Positions 1 through 8,812 of a stretch of 64,000 nt of DNA are shown piece after piece. Under the pieces are notes generated by a model that was not told the DNA's origin, did no database searches, and saw nothing but the letters and a program-made list of their open reading frames with translations. This DNA is from Methylobacterium terricola (GTDB taxonomy: Bacteria > Pseudomonadota > Alphaproteobacteria > Rhizobiales > Beijerinckiaceae). A program made the translations under genes and the position numbers. Positions within the stretch are counted from its first letter, which is position 1. The number at the start of each line of letters is the position of its first letter. Where the stretch lies: the NCBI RefSeq assembly GCF_006151805.1, contig NZ_VDDA01000010.1, forward strand, positions 62,001 to 126,000. Direction: 5' to 3'.

Positions 1-103
1 TTCGACATCGGGAGGCTGAGGGCTCCGGCGGGGATGACGGCGTGCGACGGATCGTGACGAGAACAACGGCGGGCAAGCGGGGCCGTTCCGAGAGGACGGG
101 CCG

Positions 104-697
104 GTGATCCGGGCGCCGATCTACTTCGTGCGCCACGGCGAGACCGACTGGAACGCCGAGGGCCGCCTGCAAGGCCAGCGCGACACGCCCCTCAACGCCA
201 AGGGCCACGGCCAGGCCGCGGAGGCTGGCGAGCGGCTGCGCGGCCTCATCGGCACCGGTCTCGGCGACCTGCCCTATCTGGCGAGCCCGATGGAGCGCAC
301 CCGGCACACGATGGAGGGGTTGCGCCGCGCGCTCGGCCTCGATCCCGCCGGCTACACGACCGATCCGCGCCTGCGCGAGATCGGCTTCGGCGCCTGGGAG
401 GGGCTGACCTGGAAGGACGTGCGCCGCAGCGATCCCGCCCGGTCCCAGGCGCGCGACCGCGACCGCTGGGGCTTCTGCCCGCCGGGCGAGGGCGCGGAGA
501 GCTACGCCATGGTGGCCGAGCGGGTGCGCCCGCTCCTTGAATCCCTCGACCGGCCGACGGTCATCGTCGCCCATGGCGGCGTCGCCCGCGCCGTCATGGT
601 GACGCTGGGAGCGGCGGGCACCGAGGACGCGCCCCATCTGGAGATCCTGCAGGGCCGGATCCTGCTGCTCGAGGGCGGCACGCGGCGCTGGGTCTGA
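104..697 (+). CDS. Histidine phosphatase family protein (phosphoglycerate mutase-like)
   Basis: A 197-residue single-domain protein of the histidine phosphatase (phosphoglycerate mutase-like) superfamily. The catalytic RHG motif lies at residues 9-11 (YFVRHGETDWN), and the second histidine is seen near residue 157 in VIVAHGGVARA. The family forms a phosphohistidine on the RHG histidine and hydrolyses small phosphoesters. The substrate cannot be read from the sequence. The start is GTG; an upstream AGAGGA about 10 nt away is a reasonable ribosome site. It is co-oriented with the synthetase gene that begins about 170 nt downstream, but no functional link is evident. Confidence 0.9.
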   Translation: MIRAPIYFVRHGETDWNAEGRLQGQRDTPLNAKGHGQAAEAGERLRGLIGTGLGDLPYLASPMERTRHTMEGLRRALGLDPAGYTTDPRLREIGFGAWEGLTWKDVRRSDPARSQARDRDRWGFCPPGEGAESYAMVAERVRPLLESLDRPTVIVAHGGVARAVMVTLGAAGTEDAPHLEILQGRILLLEGGTRRWV

Positions 698-865
698 CGC
701 CGCGTTTTGTCCCACGACGTGCCTTGAACCGGCCCCGGTTCTCGTCCACCTCCCGCCTGCCCGCCCGTGACGAGGCCCGCCCGCGGGCCGCAATCCGCGC
801 GTGATGCCGGTCCCGGACCGGCGCCCTCGAGCTCAACGGCCCGCCCGGGCCAGCGGAGTCGCTTG

Positions 866-3800
866 ATGAACCACACCGCCGGGACCGTCCGCCCGTCCAG
901 CCACGGGATGAGCCAGACGGCTGTCCCGCCCGCGGGAGCGGCGGTGCTGCGCGGCCCGGTGCGGCCGGACCTGCTGCGCGACGAGGTCCTGGCCGAGATC
1001 TTCCGCGAGACGGCGAGGCGCCGGCCCGACCACGCCGCGCTCATCGACGCGGCGAGCGGCAGCGAGTCAGCGTCACGCACCCGCCTGTCCTATGCCGAGG
1101 TCGACCGCCGCTCCGATGCGATCGCCGCGGGCCTCGCCGCAAGCGGCGTCGCCCCCGGCGACGTGGTCGGCCTGTGGATGGCGCGCTCGCCCGACCTGCT
1201 GGTGGCGCAGATCGGCATCACCAAGGCCGGCGCCGCGTGGTTGCCCTTCGACGCCGAGGCGCCCGCCGACCGGGTCGCCGTGTGCCTGAAGGATGCCGGC
1301 GCCAAGGCGCTCGTCGTCTCGGGCGCCCTCAAGGACAAGGCGCCGACCGGGACCTGCCCGGCCCTGACCCCCGGCGAGGTGGCCGCGCGAGCCGACGGCC
1401 CTGCGCCGGACCTGCGCGCCGCCGGCCTGACGCCGGAGCATCCGGCCTACCTGATCTACACCTCGGGCTCGACCGGCGTGCCGAAGGGCATCGTCATCAG
1501 CCACCGCAACATCTGCCACTTCCTGCGCTCGGCCAACGACCTCTACGGCGTCACCGGCGACGACGTGGTGTTCCAGGGCGCCTCGGTCGCCTTCGATCTC
1601 TCGATGGAGGAGATCTGGGTTCCGTATCTGGCCGGCGCGACCCTGTTCGTCGCGAGCCCGGCCCAGATGGGTGACGCCGAGGCCCTGCCCGACATCCTGA
1701 ACGAGGCCGGCATCACCGTCCTCGACACGGTGCCGACCCTGCTCGGGCTGATGACCAAGGACGTGCCGCGCCTGCGGCTGATCCTGCTCGGCGGCGAGGC
1801 CCTGCCCGAGCCGCTGATCGCCCGCTGGGCGACGCCGAGCCGCAAGCTGTTCAACACCTACGGGCCGACCGAGGCGACGGTGGTGGCAACCGCCGCCGAG
1901 ATGCGGCCGGGCGACCCCGTCACCATCGGCGGGCCGATCGCCAATTACACCGCCTACATCGCCGACGAGGCGCTGATTCTCGTCGGGCCGGGCGTGCAGG
2001 GCGAATTGCTGATCGGCGGTCCCGGCGTCGCCCAGGGCTACCTCGCCCGGCCGGAGCTGACCGCGGAGAAATTCGTCGCCAATCCCTATGGCGGCGACGG
2101 GTCCGACCCGGTGCTCTACCGCTCCGGCGACGCGGTGTCGCTCGACCGTGCCGGGCGGATCGTGTTCCACGGCCGCATCGACGACCAGGTCAAGGTCCGA
2201 GGCTTCCGGGTCGAGCTCGGCGAGATCGAGGCGCGGATCCGGGCGCAAGCCGGCATCGCTTCCGCCGCAGTGGTCCTGCGCCAGGATGACGGCGTCGACC
2301 GGCTCGTCGCCTTCGTGGTCCCCGAGCGGGGTTCGGCGTTCGACCGCGGTCGCCTGCGCGCGGCTTTGGCCGAGACGATGCCGCCCTACATGATCCCGGC
2401 GCATTTCGAGGTGGTCGAGATCCTCCCCGTCCTCGCCGCGTCCGGCAAGGTCGACCGCAAGGCCCTGCGCGCCGCGCCCCTCGCGGTGGTCGAGACCTCC
2501 GGCGAGCAGGAGGAGCCCCGCGACGAGACCGAGGAGGCGCTGCTGGCAGCGGCCCACAAGGTGTTCGGCAACCAGCCGATCCCGTTCGAGGCCGATTTCT
2601 TCGCCGATCTCGGCGGCCACTCGCTGCTCGCCGCCCGCTTCGTCTCGGCGGTGCGCGAGGTGCCGGCGCTGGCCGCCATCACGCTCCAGGACGTCTATAA
2701 CGGCCGGACCTTGAGGGCGATGGCCGAGACCCTGATCGCCCGCACCGGCGGCGCCGGCGCGGCCGCCGCCACCCACGACCTGTCCTTCGCGCCGCCGCCG
2801 CTCCTGCGGCGCTTCCTGTGCGGCCTCGCGCAGGGCGTGGTGCTGCCCTTCGTGATCGCGCTCGCGACCGCGCAGTGGCTCGGCATCTTCGTCACCTACC
2901 TGCTGATCACCGGCGGCGAGCTCGGCTTCTTCGCCGAGATGGCGGTGCTGCTGCTGGTCTATATCGGGCTCAACGCCGCGACGGCGTTGATCGCCATCGC
3001 CATGAAGTGGCTGGTGCTCGGGCGGACCAGGCCCGGCCGTTACCCGCTCTGGGGCACCTACTATTTCCGCTGGTGGCTGACCCAGCGCCTGACCCCGCTC
3101 GTCCACGTCAAGTGGCTGCAGGGCTCGCCGATGATCCGCATCTACCTGCGGCTGCTCGGCGCCAAGGTCGGCGAGGACGCGCTGATCTCCGACATCGAGA
3201 TCGGCGCACCGGACCTCGTCAGCATCGGCCGGGGCGCCTCCCTCGGCGGCCGGCTGACGCTCGCCAATGCCGAGGTGGTCGGCAATGAGCTGGTGATCGG
3301 CCGGGTCTCGATCGGCGACGACGTCGCCATCGGCACCTCCTGCGTCATCGGCTACGATACGCGGATCGAGGACCATGCGGAGCTGGCCGACCTGACCACC
3401 GTGCCCTCCGGCACGCTCGTCGGCCGGGCCGAGGCCTGGGACGGCTCCCCCGGCCGCAAGGTCGGCATGGTCGATATCTCGCACCTGCCCCCGGTGCCGG
3501 ACGCTTCGCCCCAGCGCCGGGCGGTGTTCTTCGTGATCTATGCCGTCCTGCTGGCGGCGATCCCGGCGGTCGGCCTGCTGCCGATCTTCCCCGCCTTCTA
3601 CATCTTCGACCAGATCAGCGATTCGCTCGCGACGATGACCGACGTGGATTACCACGTCTACCTGCCGCTCCTGACCTGGCCGACCGCGATGCTGATGACC
3701 GCCGGCACGGTCGGGCTGATCGCGGGCATCCGCTGGCTGGTGCTGCCACGCCTGCGCGAAGGCAGCTACTCGATCCACAGCGGGACCTACCTGCGCAAAT

Positions 3801-4948
3801 GGGCGGTGGCGCTCGCCGCCGAGGTGACGCTGGAGACCCTCTCGTCGCTCTTCGCCACCGTCTACATGCGGGCCTGGTACCGGCTGATGGGCGCCGGCAT
3901 GGGCCAGGGCGCCGAGATCTCGACCAACCTCGCCGGCCGCTACGACCTGGCGGAGGTCGGCCCGCGCAACTTCATCGCCGACGAGGTGGTCTACGGCGAG
4001 GAGGAGGTGCGCCGCGGCGTGATGGAGCTGGCACCGGTGCGCACCGGCGCCCGCGTCTTCGTCGGCAACGACGCGGTGGTGCCGCCGGGCGCCGTCATCC
4101 CGGACGACGTGCTGATCGGCATCAAGTCGAAGCCCCCGGCCAACGACCGCATGGCGCCGGGCGAGACCTGGTTCGGCTCGCCGCCGATCAAGCTGCCGGT
4201 CCGCCAGAAGGTCGATCTCGGCCAGGCCCAGACCTTCGAGCCCGGGATCTGGCCGCGGGTCCGGCGCGGCATCTTCGAGGCGTTCACCTCCTCGTTCTCG
4301 CCGATGCTGTTCATCACCTTCGCCATCCTGGCGATCGATTTCGTATTCTACCCGGCGATCCTGGCCGGCGACTGGGGCGGCCTGGCGATCAGCTTCGTTG
4401 CCGCCAGCGTGGTGATCGCGGTGCTGCAGACCCTGGTGGTGATCGCCGTCAAGTGGCTGCTGATGGGCCGCTACGAGCCCGGCATGCACCCGATGTGGTC
4501 GTGGTGGGCGATGCGCACCGAGGCGGTCGCGGTGATGTACTGGGGACTGGCCGGCAAGGTTCTGCTCGAGCACCTGATGGGCACGCCGTTCCTCCCCTGG
4601 GTGCTGCGGCTGTTCGGCACCCGCACCGGCGAGGGCGTGTGCATGCTCGCGACCGACATCACCGAGTTCGACTGCGTCACCATCGGCGACTTCGCCTCGA
4701 TCAACCGCATGTCGGCGCTCCAGACCCACCTCTACGAGGACCGGGTGATGAAGGTCGGCCGGGTCGAGGTCGGTCGCGGCGTCAGCGTCGGCGCCTTCGC
4801 GACGGTGCTCTACGACACCAAGGTCGGCGATTACGCCCAGCTGCGCCCGCTCACCATCGTGATGAAGGGCGAGACGATCCCGGCCAATTCCCGCTGGGAG
4901 GGCGCGCCGGCGGTGCCGGTGGTGCATCAGGCGATGGCGGCGGAATAG
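866..4948 (+). CDS. Pls/PosA-type nonribosomal peptide synthetase, membrane bound
   Basis: About 1360 residues when started at ATG 866, which has GGAG 8 nt upstream; an in-frame GTG at 767 lacks such a site. Domain order: an adenylation domain (about 25-520, with core motif YTSGSTGVPKG near residue 198); a carrier domain with GGHSLLAARF, pantetheine serine about 586; then six or so membrane helices interleaved with three left-handed beta-helix, acyltransferase-like blocks to the C terminus. There is no condensation or thioesterase domain. This is the architecture of epsilon-polylysine synthetase (Pls) and PosA, which activate one amino acid and polymerise it at the membrane through isopeptide bonds. 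The amino acid used here cannot be stated. A GC-rich inverted repeat follows the stop. Confidence 0.93.
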   Translation: MNHTAGTVRPSSHGMSQTAVPPAGAAVLRGPVRPDLLRDEVLAEIFRETARRRPDHAALIDAASGSESASRTRLSYAEVDRRSDAIAAGLAASGVAPGDVVGLWMARSPDLLVAQIGITKAGAAWLPFDAEAPADRVAVCLKDAGAKALVVSGALKDKAPTGTCPALTPGEVAARADGPAPDLRAAGLTPEHPAYLIYTSGSTGVPKGIVISHRNICHFLRSANDLYGVTGDDVVFQGASVAFDLSMEEIWVPYLAGATLFVASPAQMGDAEALPDILNEAGITVLDTVPTLLGLMTKDVPRLRLILLGGEALPEPLIARWATPSRKLFNTYGPTEATVVATAAEMRPGDPVTIGGPIANYTAYIADEALILVGPGVQGELLIGGPGVAQGYLARPELTAEKFVANPYGGDGSDPVLYRSGDAVSLDRAGRIVFHGRIDDQVKVRGFRVELGEIEARIRAQAGIASAAVVLRQDDGVDRLVAFVVPERGSAFDRGRLRAALAETMPPYMIPAHFEVVEILPVLAASGKVDRKALRAAPLAVVETSGEQEEPRDETEEALLAAAHKVFGNQPIPFEADFFADLGGHSLLAARFVSAVREVPALAAITLQDVYNGRTLRAMAETLIARTGGAGAAAATHDLSFAPPPLLRRFLCGLAQGVVLPFVIALATAQWLGIFVTYLLITGGELGFFAEMAVLLLVYIGLNAATALIAIAMKWLVLGRTRPGRYPLWGTYYFRWWLTQRLTPLVHVKWLQGSPMIRIYLRLLGAKVGEDALISDIEIGAPDLVSIGRGASLGGRLTLANAEVVGNELVIGRVSIGDDVAIGTSCVIGYDTRIEDHAELADLTTVPSGTLVGRAEAWDGSPGRKVGMVDISHLPPVPDASPQRRAVFFVIYAVLLAAIPAVGLLPIFPAFYIFDQISDSLATMTDVDYHVYLPLLTWPTAMLMTAGTVGLIAGIRWLVLPRLREGSYSIHSGTYLRKWAVALAAEVTLETLSSLFATVYMRAWYRLMGAGMGQGAEISTNLAGRYDLAEVGPRNFIADEVVYGEEEVRRGVMELAPVRTGARVFVGNDAVVPPGAVIPDDVLIGIKSKPPANDRMAPGETWFGSPPIKLPVRQKVDLGQAQTFEPGIWPRVRRGIFEAFTSSFSPMLFITFAILAIDFVFYPAILAGDWGGLAISFVAASVVIAVLQTLVVIAVKWLLMGRYEPGMHPMWSWWAMRTEAVAVMYWGLAGKVLLEHLMGTPFLPWVLRLFGTRTGEGVCMLATDITEFDCVTIGDFASINRMSALQTHLYEDRVMKVGRVEVGRGVSVGAFATVLYDTKVGDYAQLRPLTIVMKGETIPANSRWEGAPAVPVVHQAMAAE

Positions 4949-4950
4949 AC

Positions 4951-4991
4951 GCGGGCCGCGCCCGGCCGCGTCGCTGCTGGGCGCGGCCCGC
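4951..4991. terminator. Perfect 13-bp inverted repeat between convergent genes
   Basis: Positions 4951-4963 (GCGGGCCGCGCCC) are perfectly complementary to 4979-4991, with a 15-nt loop. It lies directly after the synthetase stop and 30 nt from the end of the convergent LuxR-type gene. It probably acts as a bidirectional terminator, although there is no clear T-run. Confidence 0.6.
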
Positions 4992-5020
4992 CTTCTGCCG
5001 GCACGGGACCAGCGGATCTT

Positions 5021-6109
5021 CTACTTGTAGCTGACCTGCGGGATCGCCCCGAGCAATCGCAGAAGATCCCGCAGGTTGTCCGTGCCCGTCTTGCGCAGGA
5101 TCGTGCTGAAATGCGTCCGCGCCGTGCTGAGCGCGACGCCGCGCTCCGCCGCCGCGGCCTCGAACGTCAATCCGCGTGCCAGCTGGACGCAGAGATGCGC
5201 CTGGGCCGGCGTCAGGTCGAACAGCTCGCGCAGCAATTCGAGGGACGGTCCGGCGACCGCATCGGCCCGGCGCAACGTCACGAGGGCCCGGCCCTGGTGC
5301 TGCTCGGGCCGCGTTCCGGGCAGCGGCGTGACCAGGGCGAGGACGAGGCTGTCGGTCCCGAGCGCGAGGCTCCCGGCCTCGCCCCGGATCGCCGCCGCGG
5401 CGATCAGGCGGCGTAGCGCGCTGGTCTTCTCGGCGGTCGCGGCCGAGAGGCTGCCCTGGCTGCCGCTCAGCCGGATCGCGCGCTCGGCCTCGAGGGCGCG
5501 CGCCGCGTCGTTGGCGAACAGCACCTCGGCCTCCGGCGTGCAGACCAGGGCCGCGAAAGCCAGCCGCTCGAAGGCGGTCGCGAGGGCGCCCTGCGCGCTT
5601 CGCTCGATCCCGAGCCGGTGCCTGAGCTTCAGCGCGCCCTTGATGTGGACGACGAGGTCGGTGAAGCGGGCCTTGTCGAGGTCGTCGAGCAGCCGCCCCG
5701 GGCTCGCCCGGTTGGTCGAGATCATCACGGTCGTGTTCGTCGCGATGTCGAAGGTCACGCCCATCGGCCGCAGCATCTCGAAATGGCGCGCGAAGTCGGT
5801 GTAGAACTCCCCCTTCAGCAGCCTGTCCTCGCTGTAGATCTCGTTGCCGATGGTGACGCGGTCGCGCATCTTGGCGACGGACGACCACGGATCGATCTGG
5901 CAGTAATAGGCGAGATACGGCGCGACCGAGGCCGCGATCGAGTCGCTGACGGTCAGCTCGCGGATCTCGGAGCCGCAACGGAGCCAGATGCCGGCATTGT
6001 CGACGTCGACGACCCGGCGGACGATGTCGACCAGCCGCACAAGCCCGTCATCGACCGTGGCCGCCTCGTAGATCTCCGCGATCAGCGCCGGCGTAATCTC
6101 GTCACACAA
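5021..6109 (-). CDS. LuxR-type helix-turn-helix transcriptional regulator
   Basis: 362 residues. The C-terminal 65 residues form a LuxR/GerE-type helix-turn-helix (LTPAQAHLCVQLARGL, then ALSTARTHFSTILRKTG, ending RDLLRLL). The N-terminal 290 residues look like a sensory domain without a recognisable acyl-homoserine lactone pocket. The chosen start is a TTG codon: it follows a strong purine-rich ribosome site (GGAGGAGGGGGA) at good distance and no ATG lies nearby. The gene is divergent from the outer-membrane barrel gene across an AT-rich spacer, which makes that gene a plausible target. The ligand is unknown. Confidence 0.85.
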   Translation of the reverse strand: MCDEITPALIAEIYEAATVDDGLVRLVDIVRRVVDVDNAGIWLRCGSEIRELTVSDSIAASVAPYLAYYCQIDPWSSVAKMRDRVTIGNEIYSEDRLLKGEFYTDFARHFEMLRPMGVTFDIATNTTVMISTNRASPGRLLDDLDKARFTDLVVHIKGALKLRHRLGIERSAQGALATAFERLAFAALVCTPEAEVLFANDAARALEAERAIRLSGSQGSLSAATAEKTSALRRLIAAAAIRGEAGSLALGTDSLVLALVTPLPGTRPEQHQGRALVTLRRADAVAGPSLELLRELFDLTPAQAHLCVQLARGLTFEAAAAERGVALSTARTHFSTILRKTGTDNLRDLLRLLGAIPQVSYK

Positions 6110-6657
6110 ATCCCCCTCCTCCGCGTGCCAGTCCCGCCGGGCCGAACATCGAGGTCACGGCTGGTCGTGCTGCTGCGTGAGGGCAGTCGAGAATGGGAAA
6201 ACACGCATCGGTCGTCTCCGAGGACCAAAGGTTGTGTGCCCCGCAGCTCACGTGCGGGTTTCAAGCCTGCGTAAATGTTGCAAATTGTATCTTCCATCCT
6301 CACTTGTGAGGAAGCGGAAACGTCATCGCAATGCGATCTTTCTGCTCATCGGCGGCACGTACTCCCCACTTGTACTTAGGTCTCGTGATCGCGCATTGCT
6401 GCGTTCAGTCGCGCTGGCATCAATAAAGTATGTATCAAATTTTATAAGTAATTTTCTGGCACTTTCATGAAAATATCCCCATCAAATTTACATAATATTG
6501 TATATATCAATACTTTTATGGATCGATTGTAACTAGTTTTACGGCCATTAACGAAAAATTAACCATGATAAACTACGTGAAACTTGGCCAAGCAGGGCGC
6601 ACAGGACCGAATGATCGCGCCGGAACGGCGCCGGCGCCGAGAGGGATGGGGGACTGG
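6110..6657. promoter_or_regulatory. Divergent intergenic region with AT-rich island (about 6400-6560)
   Basis: About 550 nt separate the divergent LuxR-type gene and the barrel gene. From about 6400 to 6560 the sequence is strongly AT-rich, against about 70% G+C around it, with several TATA-like stretches (for example TATATATCAATAC and ATTTTATAAG). A short repeat, CCCGCA then TGCGGG around 6240-6260, could form a small hairpin or operator. A 97-codon open frame here (6177-6470) has no family features and I do not call it a gene. The region most likely carries the promoters and regulator sites of the two flanking genes. Confidence 0.5.
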
Positions 6658-7896
6658 ATGAAACTGTTACGATGGGCGGCCGCCTGTGGCCTTCTCTGCA
6701 GCACAGCGGAAGCGGCCGACCTCGCGGTCGCCCCGGTCGCCCCGGCGGCGTTCGAGCCGGTCTGGACGACGACGTTCAACACCGAGTTCCGCTATTTCAG
6801 CTTCAGCGGTACCAGGGGCCAGCCGGTCGGCATCGCGCCGCTGGGCGTCCGCGGCAGCGGCTCGCAATTCTACCTGCCCTTCGGCCTGTCCTTCTCGGGC
6901 CAGCCAGTGCCGGATCTCAAGATCGACCTCGTGGCCCGTGGCGGCTATGCCGATACCCGGCAATCGACGCCGGGTCTGTCGGGCGCCCTGAGCACCACCC
7001 TCGACACCCAGCTCTCCGCCACCGCGACCTATCTCGGCCTCGACGGCGTGCAGCCCTTCGCCTCGCTCAACCTCAACCTGCCGACCGGCACCTCGTATCT
7101 CGCCGGCTCGCGCTTCCTGACACGGTTCGACTCGGACCTCGTCGACGTCCCGACCTTCGGCGAGGGATTCAACATCGGCCCGAGCCTCGGCGTGAACGTG
7201 CCGATCGGCCAGACCCTGCTGTTCAACCTGACCTTCGGCTACACCGCCCGCGGCGCCTATTTCCGCGAGGGACCACCGGATCCGCTGACCGGGATCGACG
7301 CCTTCATCCACACCCGCTCCGGCGATACGACCTCGGTCACCGCGTCCCTGTTCTACGAGGACGGCCCGTGGACCGGCAACGTCGCCCTGCTCTACTCCCA
7401 GGACGGCACGACCTTCATCGAGCGGGTGCCGGTGATCCGCTCCGGCTCGCGCCTCGGCGTCTCGGGCCAGCTCGGCTATGCCTGGAGCGAGGCCTGGCGC
7501 ACGACGCTGAGCGCGTCGTTCAACCATACCGAACGCAACTTCGTCCCCGGCGCCTTCCTGCCTGGCCTGGTTGCGGAACCGCGCAACTCGAACAGCAACC
7601 TCTACCGCGTCGGGCTCGATACCCTCTACACGACTGGCGCCTTCGCCCTCGGGCCGACGCTGAGCTACCTGTATCGCGACGCGAATTCCTACGACCCCAC
7701 CACCCTGCAATTCCTGCCGGCCCGCGAGCGCTACGGAGCGGGCGGCCTGCTGCAATACACGCTCAGCGAGCGGGTCTCGCTCAACCTCCGCGGCGAGCGC
7801 CTGTGGATTCATGAAGCCGCCAATACCGGCACCGGCCAGGGACGCTTGAGCTATACCGGCTGGTCGATCGGCGGCGGCGCGACGATCCGGTTCTGA
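6658..7896 (+). CDS. Outer-membrane beta-barrel protein, unknown function
   Basis: About 412 residues from ATG 6658, which has GGGGGA 6 nt upstream; an open frame extends back to 6565 but the signal peptide fits the later start. Residues 1-23 (MKLLRWAAACGLLCSTAEA, then AD) form a signal peptide. The rest is rich in alternating aromatic/polar strands (FNTEFRYFSFSG, LLYSQDGTTF, GPTLSYLYRDAN), and the last residue is Phe in WSIGGGATIRF, as expected of an outer-membrane barrel folded by BamA. It resembles transporter-like or autotransporter-like barrels. The cargo cannot be identified. A small secreted protein gene follows 11 nt later. Confidence 0.75.
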   Translation: MKLLRWAAACGLLCSTAEAADLAVAPVAPAAFEPVWTTTFNTEFRYFSFSGTRGQPVGIAPLGVRGSGSQFYLPFGLSFSGQPVPDLKIDLVARGGYADTRQSTPGLSGALSTTLDTQLSATATYLGLDGVQPFASLNLNLPTGTSYLAGSRFLTRFDSDLVDVPTFGEGFNIGPSLGVNVPIGQTLLFNLTFGYTARGAYFREGPPDPLTGIDAFIHTRSGDTTSVTASLFYEDGPWTGNVALLYSQDGTTFIERVPVIRSGSRLGVSGQLGYAWSEAWRTTLSASFNHTERNFVPGAFLPGLVAEPRNSNSNLYRVGLDTLYTTGAFALGPTLSYLYRDANSYDPTTLQFLPARERYGAGGLLQYTLSERVSLNLRGERLWIHEAANTGTGQGRLSYTGWSIGGGATIRF

Positions 7897-7907
7897 GGAG
7901 GCACCCC

Positions 7908-8231
7908 ATGGACCAGACCATCATGACCCGTCTCGTCACGCGTCCGATCATCGCCCTGGTGCTCGCCGGAGCAGGTCTCTGCGCCCTTACGGGGGCAACG
8001 GCGGCACAGCCGCGCCCGGCCGCCTGCCCGGAGGGCCGGCTCGCCGACGGTGGGTGCGTGAATCCGCGCCTGGCCTTCCTCGCCCGGCAGCAGGCGGTCT
8101 GCTACAGCCAGTTCAAGCTGTCCTACATCGCCTGCCCGGGCACGCTGCCCGCCGTCGACACGCGCTACAAGTTCCCCTGGAACGTCCTGACCGAGCGCCA
8201 GACCGAGCTGAACTTCATCCTCGAGCGGTAA
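7908..8231 (+). CDS. Small secreted protein of unknown function
   Basis: 107 residues with an N-terminal signal peptide (hydrophobic stretch IIALVLAGAGLCALTGATAA, likely cleaved before QPRP). The mature part is about 73 residues with four cysteines (ACPEG, GCVNP, VCYSQ, ACPGT), which could form two disulfides in the periplasm. I recognise no family. Its position 11 nt behind the barrel gene, with a GAGGAGG-like ribosome site, suggests one operon and perhaps a periplasmic accessory role. Confidence 0.7.
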   Translation: MDQTIMTRLVTRPIIALVLAGAGLCALTGATAAQPRPAACPEGRLADGGCVNPRLAFLARQQAVCYSQFKLSYIACPGTLPAVDTRYKFPWNVLTERQTELNFILER

Positions 8232-8288
8232 CGGGCGCGGATCGTCCACGGACCGCACGGGCGCGACGCCCGCGCGGTGCGCGACGCG

Positions 8289-8678
8289 TCACACGTCGCA
8301 GCTCAACCCCATCGCCGCGAGGCCCTCGTCGAGCAGGTCGCCGACATTCGGGATGCCGAGCAGGTAATCGGCGGTGCGGGTGCCGGCGGCTTCGCGTTCG
8401 CGGGCGAGGCGGACCGCATCGGGAAACTCCTCCGGCTCCATGTCGCCTCGGCCGACGAACAGGATCGCCACCAGCTCGGCGCGCTCGTCGTCGTTGAGGC
8501 CGGCGATCACCTCGCGCAGTTCCTCCTCGGTGGCATCGTCGGTGCCGTCGACCAGGACGTCGCGGGCCCCGTCGTCGATCGGGTTCGAGCCGGAATCGGG
8601 ATCGCTCAGGCCCTCCTTCACGTCGAGGGCACGGACCCGCAGGATGAACTCACAGACCTTGTCAACGGCGATGTCCAT
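8289..8678 (-). CDS. DUF3775 domain-containing protein
   Basis: 129 residues from ATG 8678, which has GAGGAGG 9 nt upstream; the longer open frame to 8795 is not supported. The C-terminal 70 residues (ELVAILFVGRGDMEPEEF, then LLGIPNVGDLLDEGL) match the DUF3775 pattern known in Rhizobiales. The protein is acidic, soluble and has no signal peptide. Function is unknown. It is transcribed towards the secreted-protein gene and divergently from the EI24-type gene. Confidence 0.8.
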   Translation of the reverse strand: MDIAVDKVCEFILRVRALDVKEGLSDPDSGSNPIDDGARDVLVDGTDDATEEELREVIAGLNDDERAELVAILFVGRGDMEPEEFPDAVRLAREREAAGTRTADYLLGIPNVGDLLDEGLAAMGLSCDV

Positions 8679-8812
8679 CGGTCGAACCTCCTCGTGATGT
8701 GCACGCGACGTTTGGTGCAGCCTCAACCCGCGAACCGGAACCGGGTTCGCCTCTGGACGGCGGCGGCGTTTGCCCTCACCTGACGCTTCGTGCATCCACG
8801 CCCGAGGTCCCG

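Noticed and set aside
767..865. Earlier GTG start for the synthetase
   Set aside because: No ribosome site; the ATG at 866 has GGAG at the right distance and gives a family-like N terminus.
1073..4927. Very long open frame on the minus strand opposite the PosA-type synthetase (about 1280 codons)
   Set aside because: It mirrors the codon pattern of the real gene in high-G+C DNA, is dominated by Arg, Gly, Ala and His without domains, and has no ribosome site. The plus-strand gene has clear family motifs.
6177..6470. 97-codon frame in the AT-rich spacer
   Set aside because: No family features and a rising AT content across it; start and stop fit chance in a spacer.
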